Shown here piece after piece: positions 36,846 to 47,130 of a DNA stretch of 64,000 bases. Within the stretch, counting starts at the first letter, position 1. Every line of letters begins with the position of its first letter. The notes below the pieces were generated by a model, which was not told the DNA's origin, did not search any database, and saw only the letters and a list, made by a program, of their open reading frames with translations. The stretch comes from Litorihabitans aurantiacus. Its GTDB lineage: Bacteria > Actinomycetota > Actinomycetes > Actinomycetales > Beutenbergiaceae. Location of the stretch: contig NZ_BSUM01000001.1 in NCBI RefSeq assembly GCF_030161595.1, positions 3,162,001-3,226,000 of the forward strand, read 5' to 3'. The translations under genes were made by a program, and so were the position numbers.

Positions 36846-38516
36846 TCAGCCCCCGGCGGGCGGCGCGGCCGGGGCCGCCGTGGGTACCGGCTCGATGCCG
36901 CAGCTCGCGCCCTCTTCCGGAACGGTCAGGTCGATCAGGTAGCGGGCGACGGCGTCGTCCACGCACGGCTGGTTGCCCTGCGTCGTGATCGTGTGCTGCT
37001 CGCCCTCGACCGTCAGGAGCGAGGCGCCCAGGACGTCGGCCAGCGCGATGCCGCCCGCGTGCGGCGTCGTCGCGTCGCCGGTGATCGAGACGACGAGCAG
37101 CTCCGGCAGCCCCTCGATCCCGACGGCGTGCGGGAAGCCGAGGTCCGGCTGCTGCGGCCACGCCTCGCACGTGTCTCGCGCGCCGTCGGACAGGTCGACG
37201 CCGGGGTCGTAGAGCGGCGCGACGTCGTAGATCTCCTCGCGCAGCGCCGCCACCTCCTCCGGGGTCATCCGCACCTCGTCGCGGCAGTTGATCGCGTAGT
37301 TCGCCTCGGCGAAGTTCGGCCAGGTGCCGCCGGCGTCGCGCTGGCCGAAGGAGAAGGTCAGGAGGGTGAGGATGTCGCCGCGGCCCTGCTGCAGCTCGCG
37401 CAGCCCCTCGATGATCGCGGGCCACGCGTCGAACGCGTACAGCCCGGCGGTCACGCCGTTCACCGCCTCGTCGAACCCGACGGCGAACTCGTCGGACTCG
37501 CCGGCGGGCACGGGGTTCTCCGCCAGCGGCCGGGCGAGGTCGTGGAACGCGGCCACGGCGCCCGCGGGGTCGTCGCCCAGCGGGCAGTCGCCCTGCTCGG
37601 CGCAGAAGGCCGCCATCTCCTCGAACGCGCGCTGGAAGCCGGTGTAGGCGGCCACGCGCCGCTCGTACGTCGACTGCGTGGGGTCGGCCGCGCCGTCGAG
37701 CACCATCGCGCGCACGCGCTGCGGGAACTGCTCGGCGTAGACCGCGCCCAGGCGCGTGCCGTAGCTCTGGCCCAGGTACGTCAGCCGCTCGTCCCCGAGG
37801 GCGGCGCGCAGCACGTCCATGTCGCGCGCGGCGTCGCGCGTGCCCATCGCCTGCAGCGCCTGCTCGCCGCCGCTGAGCTCCGCGCAGCGCTCGAAGATCG
37901 CCGCGGTGTCCTGCGCCGTGAACTCGCTCGCGAGCATGATCGCGGACAGCGGGTAGCTGCCGTCGTCGGCCTCGGCGTCGGTGTGGCAGTCGATCGCCGG
38001 GGTGGACCTGCCCACGCCGCGGGGGTCGAAGCCGATCAGGTCGAAGCGCTCGGTGACCGGGCTCGCCGCGAGGGTCTGCGCCGTCAGCGCGCCCGAGTAC
38101 ACGCCCGAGCCGCCCGGTCCGCCGGGGTTCGTCAGCAGGGAACCGATCGGGTCCCCGCCACGCGCCGGGATGCGGATCACCGCGATCTCGGCGGTCTCGC
38201 CCCCGGGGTCGTCGTAGTCCAGCGGCACGGTGGCGCGGGCGCACTCGGCCGCGGAGGTCGCGACGGCGGCGTCGACGGCCTCCTGGTGGGTCGGCGTCGT
38301 GCCGTAGTCCTCGCACGGGCCGAACGCGAGCTCCTGGTCGTAGAAGGTCTCGAGGCCGGCCGGGTCGGCTGCCGGGTCGGTGGGGTCGGCGGTGCTGCTG
38401 GTGCTGCTGGAGTCGTCGTCGGGCGGGGTGCCGCCGGGCGAGCAGGCGGTCGCGAGCAGCAGGGCGGCGGCCGCGGCGCACGCGGCCGCGCGGAGCGGGG
38501 GCGTCGTTCGTGTCAT
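36846..38516 (-). CDS. Exported alpha/beta hydrolase with TAP-like C-terminal domain
   Basis: A 556-residue exported serine hydrolase related to SlpD/E and tripeptidyl aminopeptidases of Streptomyces. The N-terminus has a signal peptide (ACAAAAALLLATACSPGG; a lipobox-like cysteine, although TAC is a weak match), then a Ser/Asp linker. The catalytic serine is in YLGQSYGTRLG, with DPRGVGRSTPAID before it; the C-terminal TAP-like region holds SITGDATTPHAGG (Asp) and GEQHTITTQGN (His). ATG at 38516 is chosen because it would be leaderless behind a MerR-type promoter; ATG at 38525 is the alternative. The divergent MerR gene probably controls it. Confidence 0.88.
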   Translation of the reverse strand: MTRTTPPLRAAACAAAAALLLATACSPGGTPPDDDSSSTSSTADPTDPAADPAGLETFYDQELAFGPCEDYGTTPTHQEAVDAAVATSAAECARATVPLDYDDPGGETAEIAVIRIPARGGDPIGSLLTNPGGPGGSGVYSGALTAQTLAASPVTERFDLIGFDPRGVGRSTPAIDCHTDAEADDGSYPLSAIMLASEFTAQDTAAIFERCAELSGGEQALQAMGTRDAARDMDVLRAALGDERLTYLGQSYGTRLGAVYAEQFPQRVRAMVLDGAADPTQSTYERRVAAYTGFQRAFEEMAAFCAEQGDCPLGDDPAGAVAAFHDLARPLAENPVPAGESDEFAVGFDEAVNGVTAGLYAFDAWPAIIEGLRELQQGRGDILTLLTFSFGQRDAGGTWPNFAEANYAINCRDEVRMTPEEVAALREEIYDVAPLYDPGVDLSDGARDTCEAWPQQPDLGFPHAVGIEGLPELLVVSITGDATTPHAGGIALADVLGASLLTVEGEQHTITTQGNQPCVDDAVARYLIDLTVPEEGASCGIEPVPTAAPAAPPAGG

Positions 38517-38524
38517 GCTCGCCA

Positions 38525-38555
38525 TCGGACACCCTGCCCCCGGGGCAGACTCAAG
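38525..38555 (-). promoter_or_regulatory. MerR-type promoter with 19-bp spacer dyad
   Basis: On the reverse strand TTGAGT is followed by 19 bp containing CTGCCCC-G-GGGGCAG and then TCCGAT. A long 19-bp spacer holding a dyad is the hallmark of MerR-activated promoters. It drives the hydrolase and lies 35 bp upstream of the MerR start. Confidence 0.6.
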
Positions 38556-38589
38556 GGTGCTGTCCACGACCCCCGAGGAGGATCGCCCG

Positions 38590-39342
38590 ATGGCCTGGAG
38601 CACGCAGCGGCTCGCCGACCTGGCGGGGACCACCGTCAAGACCGTGCGGTACTACCACCGGGTCGGGGTTCTGGACGAGCCCGAGCGCACCCCGAACGGC
38701 TACAAGCAGTACGGTCCGGCGCACCTCGTGCAGCTGCTGCGCGTGCGACTCCTGGCCGACCTTGGGGTGCCCCTGGCGGAGGTGCGCGACCTGGACGACG
38801 GTGCGCACCCCGAGTCCCTCCTGCGGCGCCTGCGGGCCGAGCTCGACACGCGCCTGGCCACGCTCGAGCGCCTGCGCGAGGAGGTGACGGCGATGCTCGA
38901 GCACGGGGCGCCGGCGGACCTCCCGCTCGGGTTCAGCGCCGCCGCGCACCACCTCTCACCCACGGACCGCGCGCTGATCCGCGTCTACGCGCGCGTGTAC
39001 GACGACGTCGGGATGGCCGACCTGCGACGCCTAGCGGCGCTGCCCGCCACGCCCCTGGACGACGAGTTCGTCGCGCTGCCCGCGGACGCCGACGACGCCG
39101 CGCGCGCCGACCTGGCGGCCCGGTACGCGCCCGAGGTGCGGGCGCTGCTCGAGGCGCACCCCGGGGTCGACGCCCGGCACGCCCACCTCGTCGTCCCCCG
39201 CGGTCGCGCCGACGCGACGATCGCACCGGTGCTGCTGGACCTGTTCAACCCGGCGCAGATCGACGTGCTCGTCCGGATCGCGGCGATCAACGGGGTGGGG
39301 GGCGGCGTGAGCGACGGCGGCGGTGCCGACAGCGGGGTCTGA
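38590..39342 (+). CDS. MerR family transcriptional regulator
   Basis: A 250-residue regulator with an N-terminal MerR helix-turn-helix (RLADLAGTTVKTVRYYHRVG, then VLDEPERTPNGYKQYGPAHL), a coiled-coil dimerisation helix (LRRLRAELDTRLATLERLRE) and a variable effector domain ending in a Gly-rich tail. ATG at 38590 follows GAGGAGG. It is divergent from the exported hydrolase gene, with a MerR-type promoter between them, so it is the likely regulator of that gene. The ligand is unknown. Confidence 0.88.
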   Translation: MAWSTQRLADLAGTTVKTVRYYHRVGVLDEPERTPNGYKQYGPAHLVQLLRVRLLADLGVPLAEVRDLDDGAHPESLLRRLRAELDTRLATLERLREEVTAMLEHGAPADLPLGFSAAAHHLSPTDRALIRVYARVYDDVGMADLRRLAALPATPLDDEFVALPADADDAARADLAARYAPEVRALLEAHPGVDARHAHLVVPRGRADATIAPVLLDLFNPAQIDVLVRIAAINGVGGGVSDGGGADSGV

Positions 39343-39369
39343 GCGGGCGGGGACCTCTCCCCGTCCCGC
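39343..39369 (+). terminator. Short terminator hairpin after merR
   Basis: GCGGGCGGGGA pairs with TCCCCGTCCCGC with one bulge, starting right at the merR stop. Confidence 0.5.
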
Positions 39370-39442
39370 ACGGTTGCGCACCCCGGACCGGCGCGGGAGG
39401 CTCGAGATCCCGGCGCTCGTGCGCCCGACCACGAGGAGCACC

Positions 39443-40543
39443 GTGACCACCGCGCCAGACTCCAGCCGCCCGAGCAGCCCGAGCACGCCGGCGTCACGCA
39501 GCCGCGCGCGGTGGGTGCTCCTCGCCGTCGTGCTCGCCGTGGCGGGCGGGTGGTGGCTGGTGTCCTTCCTGGCCGACGCCGAGCGGCCGGTCCGCGCCGT
39601 CGCGCACGACTACCTGGCCGCGCTCGAGACCGGGGAAGCCATGACGGCGCTGGCGCTGGTCGAGGGTCGGGTTGACGGCGAGGCGGACGGGGGAGCCGCG
39701 GGGACGTGTACCGCGCTGCTGTCCGACGAGGCCTACTCCGCGGTCGCGGGTCGCCCGAGCGGTGCCCGGATCGATGCGGTCGACGTCCGGGCCGCCGGGG
39801 AGGAGGGGCCCGACGGCGCCACGCTCGTGCGGGCGACGGCCTCGGTGGGCGTGACCTGGACCGGTGGCGCGGACGGAGCGGCGCAGGCGGGGAGCCTGGA
39901 GCTGGTCGAGTCCGACGACGGCTGGCGCGTCGCGGCCGACTCGCCGCTCGCCCCCGGACCCGTCGGTCTCGACCTGCAGGGACCCGGCTCGGTGTCGGTG
40001 GCGGGGGAGTGCGACGTCGTCGCCCGAGGCCCGGGCGGGGGCGTGTCTACCGCGGAGCCGGAGGCGCTGCCGGGCGTGTACGCGCTGGTGTACACCGACC
40101 CCGCGGGGGTCGGTGCGCTGGAGCTCGAGGACGTGGAGCTGCCCGTGCGGGGCCCGATCACGCTGCGCCCGGAGGCGCGCGCGGAGGTCGTGGCACAGGT
40201 CGAGGCCCGGGTCACGGAGTGGATCGGGGCCTGCGTGCAGTCGGGGCTCGAGGGTCCCACCTGCCCGACGAACCGGAACGGACTGCCGACCCACACCGAT
40301 GTCACGGGTGGCGGCGAGGTGGAGGACATGCGTGTCGCCGTCGTCCCGGCGACGGACCTGCAGCGCTGGGGCTACACCACCGCGCGGCCCGGGGTCGTAG
40401 AGGTGAGCGGGACGCTGAAGCCCGACGCCTGCGGGCCGCAGTCGATCGGGTGCGTGCCGGGCGCGCCCAACGTCGACGCCGCGCTCTTCCGCTACTCCGG
40501 GACCGTGACGGTGGGCGAGGACGGCGACGTGGTGCTCGACTGA
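39443..40543 (+). CDS. Membrane-anchored extracytoplasmic protein, unknown
   Basis: Hypothetical, 366 residues. A Ser/Pro-rich cytoplasmic head precedes one transmembrane helix (WVLLAVVLAVAGGWWLVSFL), then an NTF2-like opening (VRAVAHDYLAALETGEAMTA) and a large beta-rich extracytoplasmic part with four cysteines (CTALL, ECDVV, GACVQ, GPTCP) that may form disulfides. GTG at 39443 has GAGGAG upstream. The neighbours (MerR and a LacI on the other strand) give no functional clue. The 21-nt repeat array begins 13 bp after its stop. Confidence 0.7.
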   Translation: MTTAPDSSRPSSPSTPASRSRARWVLLAVVLAVAGGWWLVSFLADAERPVRAVAHDYLAALETGEAMTALALVEGRVDGEADGGAAGTCTALLSDEAYSAVAGRPSGARIDAVDVRAAGEEGPDGATLVRATASVGVTWTGGADGAAQAGSLELVESDDGWRVAADSPLAPGPVGLDLQGPGSVSVAGECDVVARGPGGGVSTAEPEALPGVYALVYTDPAGVGALELEDVELPVRGPITLRPEARAEVVAQVEARVTEWIGACVQSGLEGPTCPTNRNGLPTHTDVTGGGEVEDMRVAVVPATDLQRWGYTTARPGVVEVSGTLKPDACGPQSIGCVPGAPNVDAALFRYSGTVTVGEDGDVVLD

Positions 40544-40556
40544 ACCCGTCGTAGCT

Positions 40557-40650
40557 CGCGGGCTCCCAGAAGTACCTCGCGGAGCCCCGGAAGTACCTCG
40601 CGGGCCCCCAGAAGTACCTCGCGGAGCCCCACAGGTACCTCGCGGATCAG
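40557..40650. repeat. 21-nt periodic array (family 1, copy 2)
   Basis: Four and a half head-to-tail units of CTCGCGGAGCCCCAGAAGTA plus C, each exactly 21 nt, lie at 40557-40650. The array is the reverse complement of the family-1 unit at 13843. The last partial unit runs into the stop codon of the LacI gene. It is located between convergent 3' ends and has no inverted half. Confidence 0.9.
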
Positions 40651-41671
40651 GTGGTCTCGCGCTCGACGAGGGTCGCGGGCAGTGTCACCGAGCGGGCGGG
40701 CCCGTCGTCGATGATCCCGACCAGGGTGCTCACCATCTCGGCGCTGATGAGGTCGAACGGCTGCCGCATCGTCGTGAGCGGCGGGTCCAGGGCCTGCGCG
40801 AGACCGGAGTCGTCGAAACCGCCGATCGCGACGTCGTCGGGCACCCGGCGCCCGGCGCGGCCCAGCGCGATCATCGCCCCGGCCGCCATGAGGTCGGAGG
40901 CGGCGAAGACGGCGTCGACGTCGGGCGCGCGCTCCAGCAGCTCCTCCATCGCGCTCGTCCCGGACTCCTGCGTCCAGTCCCCGTACGCCACGAGCGCCGG
41001 GTCGTAGTTCTCGCCCAGCTCCTCGCGGTAGCCCTCGAGCCGGTAGCGGCCGCCGGGCGTGTCCAGCGGGCCCGTGATCATCGCGATCCGGCGCCGACCG
41101 CGCTCGCGCAGGTGGGCGACCATCGCGTGCGCGCCGTCGGCCTCCGCCACGGACACCGACGGGACGCGACCGGCGTGCCCGAGCGGCACGCCGCACGTGA
41201 CGGTCGGCACCCGCTGCTCGAGCAGGACGCTCAGCATGGGATCGGCCTCGTGCGAGGAGATCAGCAGCACGCCGTCGACGTGCCCGGCGGCGATGTACTC
41301 CGCCGCGCTCGTGCGCTCGGTGGGCGTGCCGGCCACGAGGACCACCAGGGTCATCGAACGCGCGGCCAGCGCCTCGGCCGCACCGCGCAGCAGCAGCGGG
41401 AAGGTCGGGTCGGCGAAGAGGCGGTCCTGCGGCTCCGTGAGGAGGAAGGCGAGCGAGTTGCTGCGGCCGGTCACGAGCGAGCGCGCGTGCTGGTTGGCGC
41501 GGTAGCCGGTGGTCGCGATCGCGCGCTCCACGGCCTCGCGGGCCGGGGGCGAGACCCAGTGCCCCCGTTGATCACGCGCGAGACCGTGCCGCGGGAGACG
41601 CCGGCGAGGGCGGCCACCTCCCGGATCGTCGGGCGGCGACGCCCGGCGGAGGCCACCTCGGTGTCGGTCAC
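40647..41671 (-). CDS. ganR: LacI family repressor of the galactan operon (frameshifted)
   Basis: A 341-residue LacI-type regulator. The DNA-binding head reads RPTIREVAALAGVSRGTVSR VINGG. The frame breaks in the C run at 41562-41566 (G on the coding strand); one added base restores HWVSPPAREAVERAIATTGY and the hinge ANQHARSLVTGRSNSLAFLL. The effector domain is typical (HVDGVLLISSHEADP, RIAMITGPLDTPGGRYRLEG, AIGGFDDSGLA). It diverges from the GH42 beta-galactosidase gene, with a 35-nt palindrome between them. By context it senses galacto-oligosaccharides; ganR is assigned by analogy. Confidence 0.88.
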
Positions 41672-41804
41672 GCGGCGACTCTAGCCGCAGCGGCGGCTCC
41701 CCGCGCCTCGAGGGCGCGCTCCGTGTGAGGTTCCCGTCTGGTTACGGTCACAGTTGGATCACACCGATATGACGGGGTGGTGTCGCGGACGAAAACGTGG
41801 TTAA

Positions 41805-41839
41805 CCTGTGCACGGTCACAGGCTGTGACCGTGCACAGG
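41805..41839. promoter_or_regulatory. 35-nt perfect operator palindrome upstream of ganA
   Basis: CCTGTGCACGGTCACAG, G, CTGTGACCGTGCACAGG: two 17-nt arms around one base. A further CGGTCACAG half-site lies at 41745-41753. The position between the divergent LacI and GH42 genes makes it the probable GanR operator. Confidence 0.75.
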
Positions 41840-41904
41840 AACTACTGCTCGACGAGCTGCGACGGCGCACCCTGATCCGGCGCAGCACGATCCAATGGAG
41901 TGTC

Positions 41905-43983
41905 ATGTCTGAAGTGTCGTGGCCCGTGGCCGGGTCCATCGCGTACGGGGGCGACTACAACCCCGAGCAGTGGCCCCGCGAGGTCTGGGACGAGGACGTC
42001 GCGCTCATGCGTCGCGCCGGCGTCAACCTCGTGAGCGTCGGCATCTTCTCCTGGGCGATGCTCGAGACCGAGGAGGGCGTCTTCGACTTCGCGTGGCTCG
42101 ACGAGCTGCTCGACCTGCTGCACGCGAACGGCATCGCCGTCGACCTCGGCACCCCCACCGTCTCCCCGCCGGCCTGGTTCTTCGCCGCCTACCCCCAGGC
42201 GCGCGTCATCAACGCCGACGGCGTCGTGCAGGGCTTCGGCTCGCGCGGCATGGCCTCGCACGCCTCGCCCGAGTACCGCGAGGCGATCGTGCGCATCGCC
42301 GGCGTGCTCGCGGCGCGCTACGCCGACCACCCCGCCGTCGTGATGTGGCACATCCACAACGAGTACGGCGTCCCGGTCGCCGAGGACTTCTCCCCGCGCG
42401 CCGTCACGGCGTTCCAGGAGTGGCTCAAGGCGCGCTACGGCACCCTCGAGGGCCTCAACGCCGCCTGGGGCACCGCGTTCTGGGGCCAGCGCTACGGCCG
42501 GTGGGAGCACGTCGTCGCCCCCGCGGCCACGCCCACGATCGCGAACCCGGCCATGAAGCTGGACTGGGCCCGGTTCACGGACGACGCGCTGCGCGAGGTC
42601 TTCCGCCTGGAGCGCGACACCATCCGCGCCCGCGCCTCGCAGCCGATCACCACCAACTTCATGGCGCACCAGTCGTGGAACACCGACCTGTGGAAGTGGG
42701 CGCAGGAGGTCGACATCGTCTCCGACGACCACTACCTGTGGTCCCCGGACCCCGAGGCGCACGTCGCGCTCGCGCTGTCGGCCGACCTCACGCGGTCCGT
42801 GGCCCGGGGCCGACCGTGGATCCTCATGGAGCACTCCACGTCCGCCGTGAACTGGCAGGGTCGCAACATCGCGAAGATGCCCGGCGAGATGCGCCGCAAC
42901 GCGCTGACCCACCTGGGCCGCGGTGCCGACGGCATCCTGTTCTTCCAGTGGCGCGCCTCGCGCTCCGGCGCCGAGAAGTTCCACTCCGCGATGCTGCCGC
43001 ACGCGGGCGCCGAGAGCCGGATCTTCCGCGAGGTCACCGAGCTCGGCGAGCACCTCGCGTGCCTCGGCGAGGTCGCGGACTCGCGGGTGCGGGCCGATGT
43101 CGCCGTCCTGTACGACTGGGAGTCGATGTGGGCGCAGGACCTCGAGTGGCGCCCGTCGGACGCCCTGACGTTCCGTGAGCGCATGCGGACCTACTACGAG
43201 CGCCTCTGGCGCGACGGCGTGCAGGTCGACTTCGCCCACCCCGACGACGACCTGTCCGGCTACCGCCTCGTCGTCGCCCCCGCCTCCTACCTGCTGACGC
43301 AGCGCAGCGCGGACAACCTCACGTCCTACGTCGCGGCCGGCGGCACGCTCCTGGTCGCGAGCTTCGCGGCCGCCGTCGACGAGAGCGACGCCGTGCACAC
43401 CGGCGGCTTCGGCTACCCGCTGCGGGACGCGCTCGGCGTCACCGTCGAGGAGCACCGCCCGCTGCGCGAGGGTGACGAGATCCAGGTCGCCACGCGCGAG
43501 GGCGCCTCGATCACGGCTCGCGACTGGACCGAGGACCTCGTGCTCTCGGGCGCCGCGCCGTGGGCCGTCTACGACGCCTCGCCCGCCGGCGGCCCCGCCG
43601 ACGGCGCCCCCGCCATCACGCGCCACCACCACGGCGAGGGCACGGGCTGGTACGTCAGCCCGGCGCTCGACGTCGAGGGCCTCGCCCCCGTCGTCGCCGC
43701 CGTGTACGCCGACGCCGGGATCACCCCGGCGCCGACGCCCGCCGGCGTCGAGGTGCTCGTGCGCCACGGCGCGGAGGCGGACTACGTCGTCGCCGTCAAC
43801 CACACCGACCAGGAGGTCACCGTGCCCGCCGCGGGCACCGACCTCCTCACCGGTGCGGAGGTCGAGCGCGAGCTCGCGCTCCCGGCCGGGGGTGTCGCCG
43901 TCGTGCGCACCGCTCCGGTGGCCGACGGCGCGACCCTCTCCTCGGCGGGTTCCCCCGCCGAGACCGCCCTCACGGGCAGCTAG
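41905..43983 (+). CDS. ganA: GH42 beta-galactosidase
   Basis: A 692-residue cytoplasmic beta-galactosidase that removes galactose from imported beta-1,4-galacto-oligosaccharides. GH42 signatures are YGGDYNPEQWPREVWDEDVA near the N-terminus, the acid/base Glu at about 153 in WHIHNEYG, and the nucleophile Glu at about 309 in ILMEHSTSAVNWQ. A trimerisation domain and a beta-sandwich C-terminus follow. There is no signal peptide. ATG at 41905 follows GGAG; the open frame upstream to 41797 runs through the operator and is not coding. It is followed by an ABC transporter and a GH53 galactanase, the same gene set as the Bacillus gan operon. Confidence 0.95.
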   Translation: MSEVSWPVAGSIAYGGDYNPEQWPREVWDEDVALMRRAGVNLVSVGIFSWAMLETEEGVFDFAWLDELLDLLHANGIAVDLGTPTVSPPAWFFAAYPQARVINADGVVQGFGSRGMASHASPEYREAIVRIAGVLAARYADHPAVVMWHIHNEYGVPVAEDFSPRAVTAFQEWLKARYGTLEGLNAAWGTAFWGQRYGRWEHVVAPAATPTIANPAMKLDWARFTDDALREVFRLERDTIRARASQPITTNFMAHQSWNTDLWKWAQEVDIVSDDHYLWSPDPEAHVALALSADLTRSVARGRPWILMEHSTSAVNWQGRNIAKMPGEMRRNALTHLGRGADGILFFQWRASRSGAEKFHSAMLPHAGAESRIFREVTELGEHLACLGEVADSRVRADVAVLYDWESMWAQDLEWRPSDALTFRERMRTYYERLWRDGVQVDFAHPDDDLSGYRLVVAPASYLLTQRSADNLTSYVAAGGTLLVASFAAAVDESDAVHTGGFGYPLRDALGVTVEEHRPLREGDEIQVATREGASITARDWTEDLVLSGAAPWAVYDASPAGGPADGAPAITRHHHGEGTGWYVSPALDVEGLAPVVAAVYADAGITPAPTPAGVEVLVRHGAEADYVVAVNHTDQEVTVPAAGTDLLTGAEVERELALPAGGVAVVRTAPVADGATLSSAGSPAETALTGS

Positions 43984-44087
43984 TCAGAACCGACCGCCGG
44001 TCCCCCGGGACCGGCGAGCAGGGCAGCGGCCGCAAGGATGTGGTCGGTGAACACGACGCCGCCAGGCGTCGACGGAAAGGAAGTGTC

Positions 44088-45359
44088 ATGCGCAAGTCCC
44101 TCGTTCTCGGCGCCCCGCTCGCGGTCGCCGTGCTCGCCCTGTCGGCGTGCGGCGGCGGCGACGCCGCTCCCGCCGAGACCTCCGGCGGCGCCTCGACCGC
44201 GACGCAGGAGAGCACCGGCGGCGACGCCAGCGGTGCCTCGCTGACGATCTGGTCGGACGCCGAGCGTGAGCAGGCCATCAAGGACGCCGCGGCGGACTTC
44301 GAGGCCGACACGGGCGCCAGCATCACCGTCGTCCAGAAGAACTTCGAGGACCTGCGCGCCGACTTCCTGTCGCAGGTCCCGACCGGTGAGGGCCCCGACA
44401 TCACGATCGGCGCGCACGACTGGCTGGGCGAGTTCGTCGAGTCCGGCGTCGTCGACACGATCGACCTCGGCGACCGGGTGAACGACTTCGAGCCCGTCAC
44501 GGTCGAGGCGCTCACCTACGACGGCCAGCTCTACGCCCTCCCGTACGCGCAGGAGTCCGTCGCCCTCATCCAGAACACCGCCCTGGTCGGCGAGGAGACC
44601 CCCGCCACCTGGGACGAGATGATCCAGATGGCGACCGACGCCGGCTTCGCCGAGCGCCCGTTCGTGCTCTACACCAACGGCACGGAGGGTGACATGTACA
44701 CCTCCTACGCCTTCCAGACCTCCTTCGGCGCCCCGGTCTTCGTGCAGGACGAGTCCGGCTCGTACACGGCCGAGGTCGGCCTCGGTGGCGACAACGGCCT
44801 CGCGTTCGCCCAGTTCCTCTCGGACAACGGCTCCGCCGGCACCGGCTACTTCACCGACACGGTCGACTACGACATCGGCAACGAGCTCTTCGCCTCGGGC
44901 CAGTCGCCGTTCATCGTCCAGGGTCCGTGGACCATCCCGACGTTCACGGACGCGGGCGTCGACGTCGCCGTCGGCCCGATCCCGACCGCGGGCTCGGAGA
45001 CCGCCGCGCCGTTCGTCGGCGTGCAGGGCTTCTACCTCTCGGCGCAGAGCTCCAACGCGCTGCTGGCCAACGAGTTCCTCACGAACTACATGTCGACCGA
45101 CGAGGCCCAGCAGGCCCTCTACGAGGCCGACCCGCGCATCCCGGCCCTGACCACGGTGGCCGAGGAGGTCGCGAGCGACCCGGTCATCGCCGGCTTCCTC
45201 ACCGCCGCGCAGAACGGCGTCCCGATGCCGAACATCCCCGAGATGGGCGCCGTCTGGGACTTCTGGAACCCCGTCCAGATCGCCCTGATCAACGGTGAGG
45301 ACCCCGCCACGGTGTGGCCCACCATGGTCGGCAACATCGAGTCGGCCATCGCCGACTGA
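44088..45359 (+). CDS. ganS: Sugar ABC transporter substrate-binding lipoprotein
   Basis: A 423-residue family 1 solute-binding protein of the MalE/CycB type. The lipoprotein signal is LVLGAPLAVAVLALSACGGG (lipobox LSAC), followed by a Ser/Thr/Gly linker and the mature domain (LTIWSDAEREQAIKDAAADF, GEGPDITIGAHDWLGEFVES, SPFIVQGPWTIPTFTDAGV). It lies between GH42 and MalF/MalG-type permeases and so probably binds galacto-oligosaccharides released by the GH53 enzyme. GGAAAGGA precedes the ATG. A strong hairpin follows, likely keeping this gene more highly expressed than the permeases. Confidence 0.92.
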   Translation: MRKSLVLGAPLAVAVLALSACGGGDAAPAETSGGASTATQESTGGDASGASLTIWSDAEREQAIKDAAADFEADTGASITVVQKNFEDLRADFLSQVPTGEGPDITIGAHDWLGEFVESGVVDTIDLGDRVNDFEPVTVEALTYDGQLYALPYAQESVALIQNTALVGEETPATWDEMIQMATDAGFAERPFVLYTNGTEGDMYTSYAFQTSFGAPVFVQDESGSYTAEVGLGGDNGLAFAQFLSDNGSAGTGYFTDTVDYDIGNELFASGQSPFIVQGPWTIPTFTDAGVDVAVGPIPTAGSETAAPFVGVQGFYLSAQSSNALLANEFLTNYMSTDEAQQALYEADPRIPALTTVAEEVASDPVIAGFLTAAQNGVPMPNIPEMGAVWDFWNPVQIALINGEDPATVWPTMVGNIESAIAD

Positions 45360-45365
45360 CCCCCT

Positions 45366-45405
45366 CCGCGCCGGGGCGGAGCGCCCCCTCTCCGCCCCGG
45401 CGCGG
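45366..45405 (+). terminator. Intra-operon hairpin between binding protein and permeases
   Basis: A perfect 16-bp stem CCGCGCCGGGGCGGAG / CTCCGCCCCGGCGCGG with an 8-nt loop, 6 bp after the ganS stop. Similar structures in maltose-type operons terminate or stabilise the transcript so that binding protein exceeds permease. Confidence 0.75.
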
Positions 45406-45489
45406 TCCCCTCCCCGATCGTGACGCGGCCGTGACCCGGCCGTGATCGGTCACCACCCGGTCACCACCAGGACGTCAGCAGGAGCATCA

Positions 45490-47129
<1,640 letters not shown>

Positions 47130-47130
47130 C

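Noticed and set aside
40557..40650. CRISPR array interpretation of the 21-nt repeats
   Set aside because: Units are contiguous without variable spacers, are far too short, and there are no cas genes.
41797..41904. N-terminal extension of the GH42 enzyme
   Set aside because: The extra frame translates the operator palindrome (MVNLCTVTGCDRAQ), lacks a ribosome site, and the GH42 family starts near ATG 41905.
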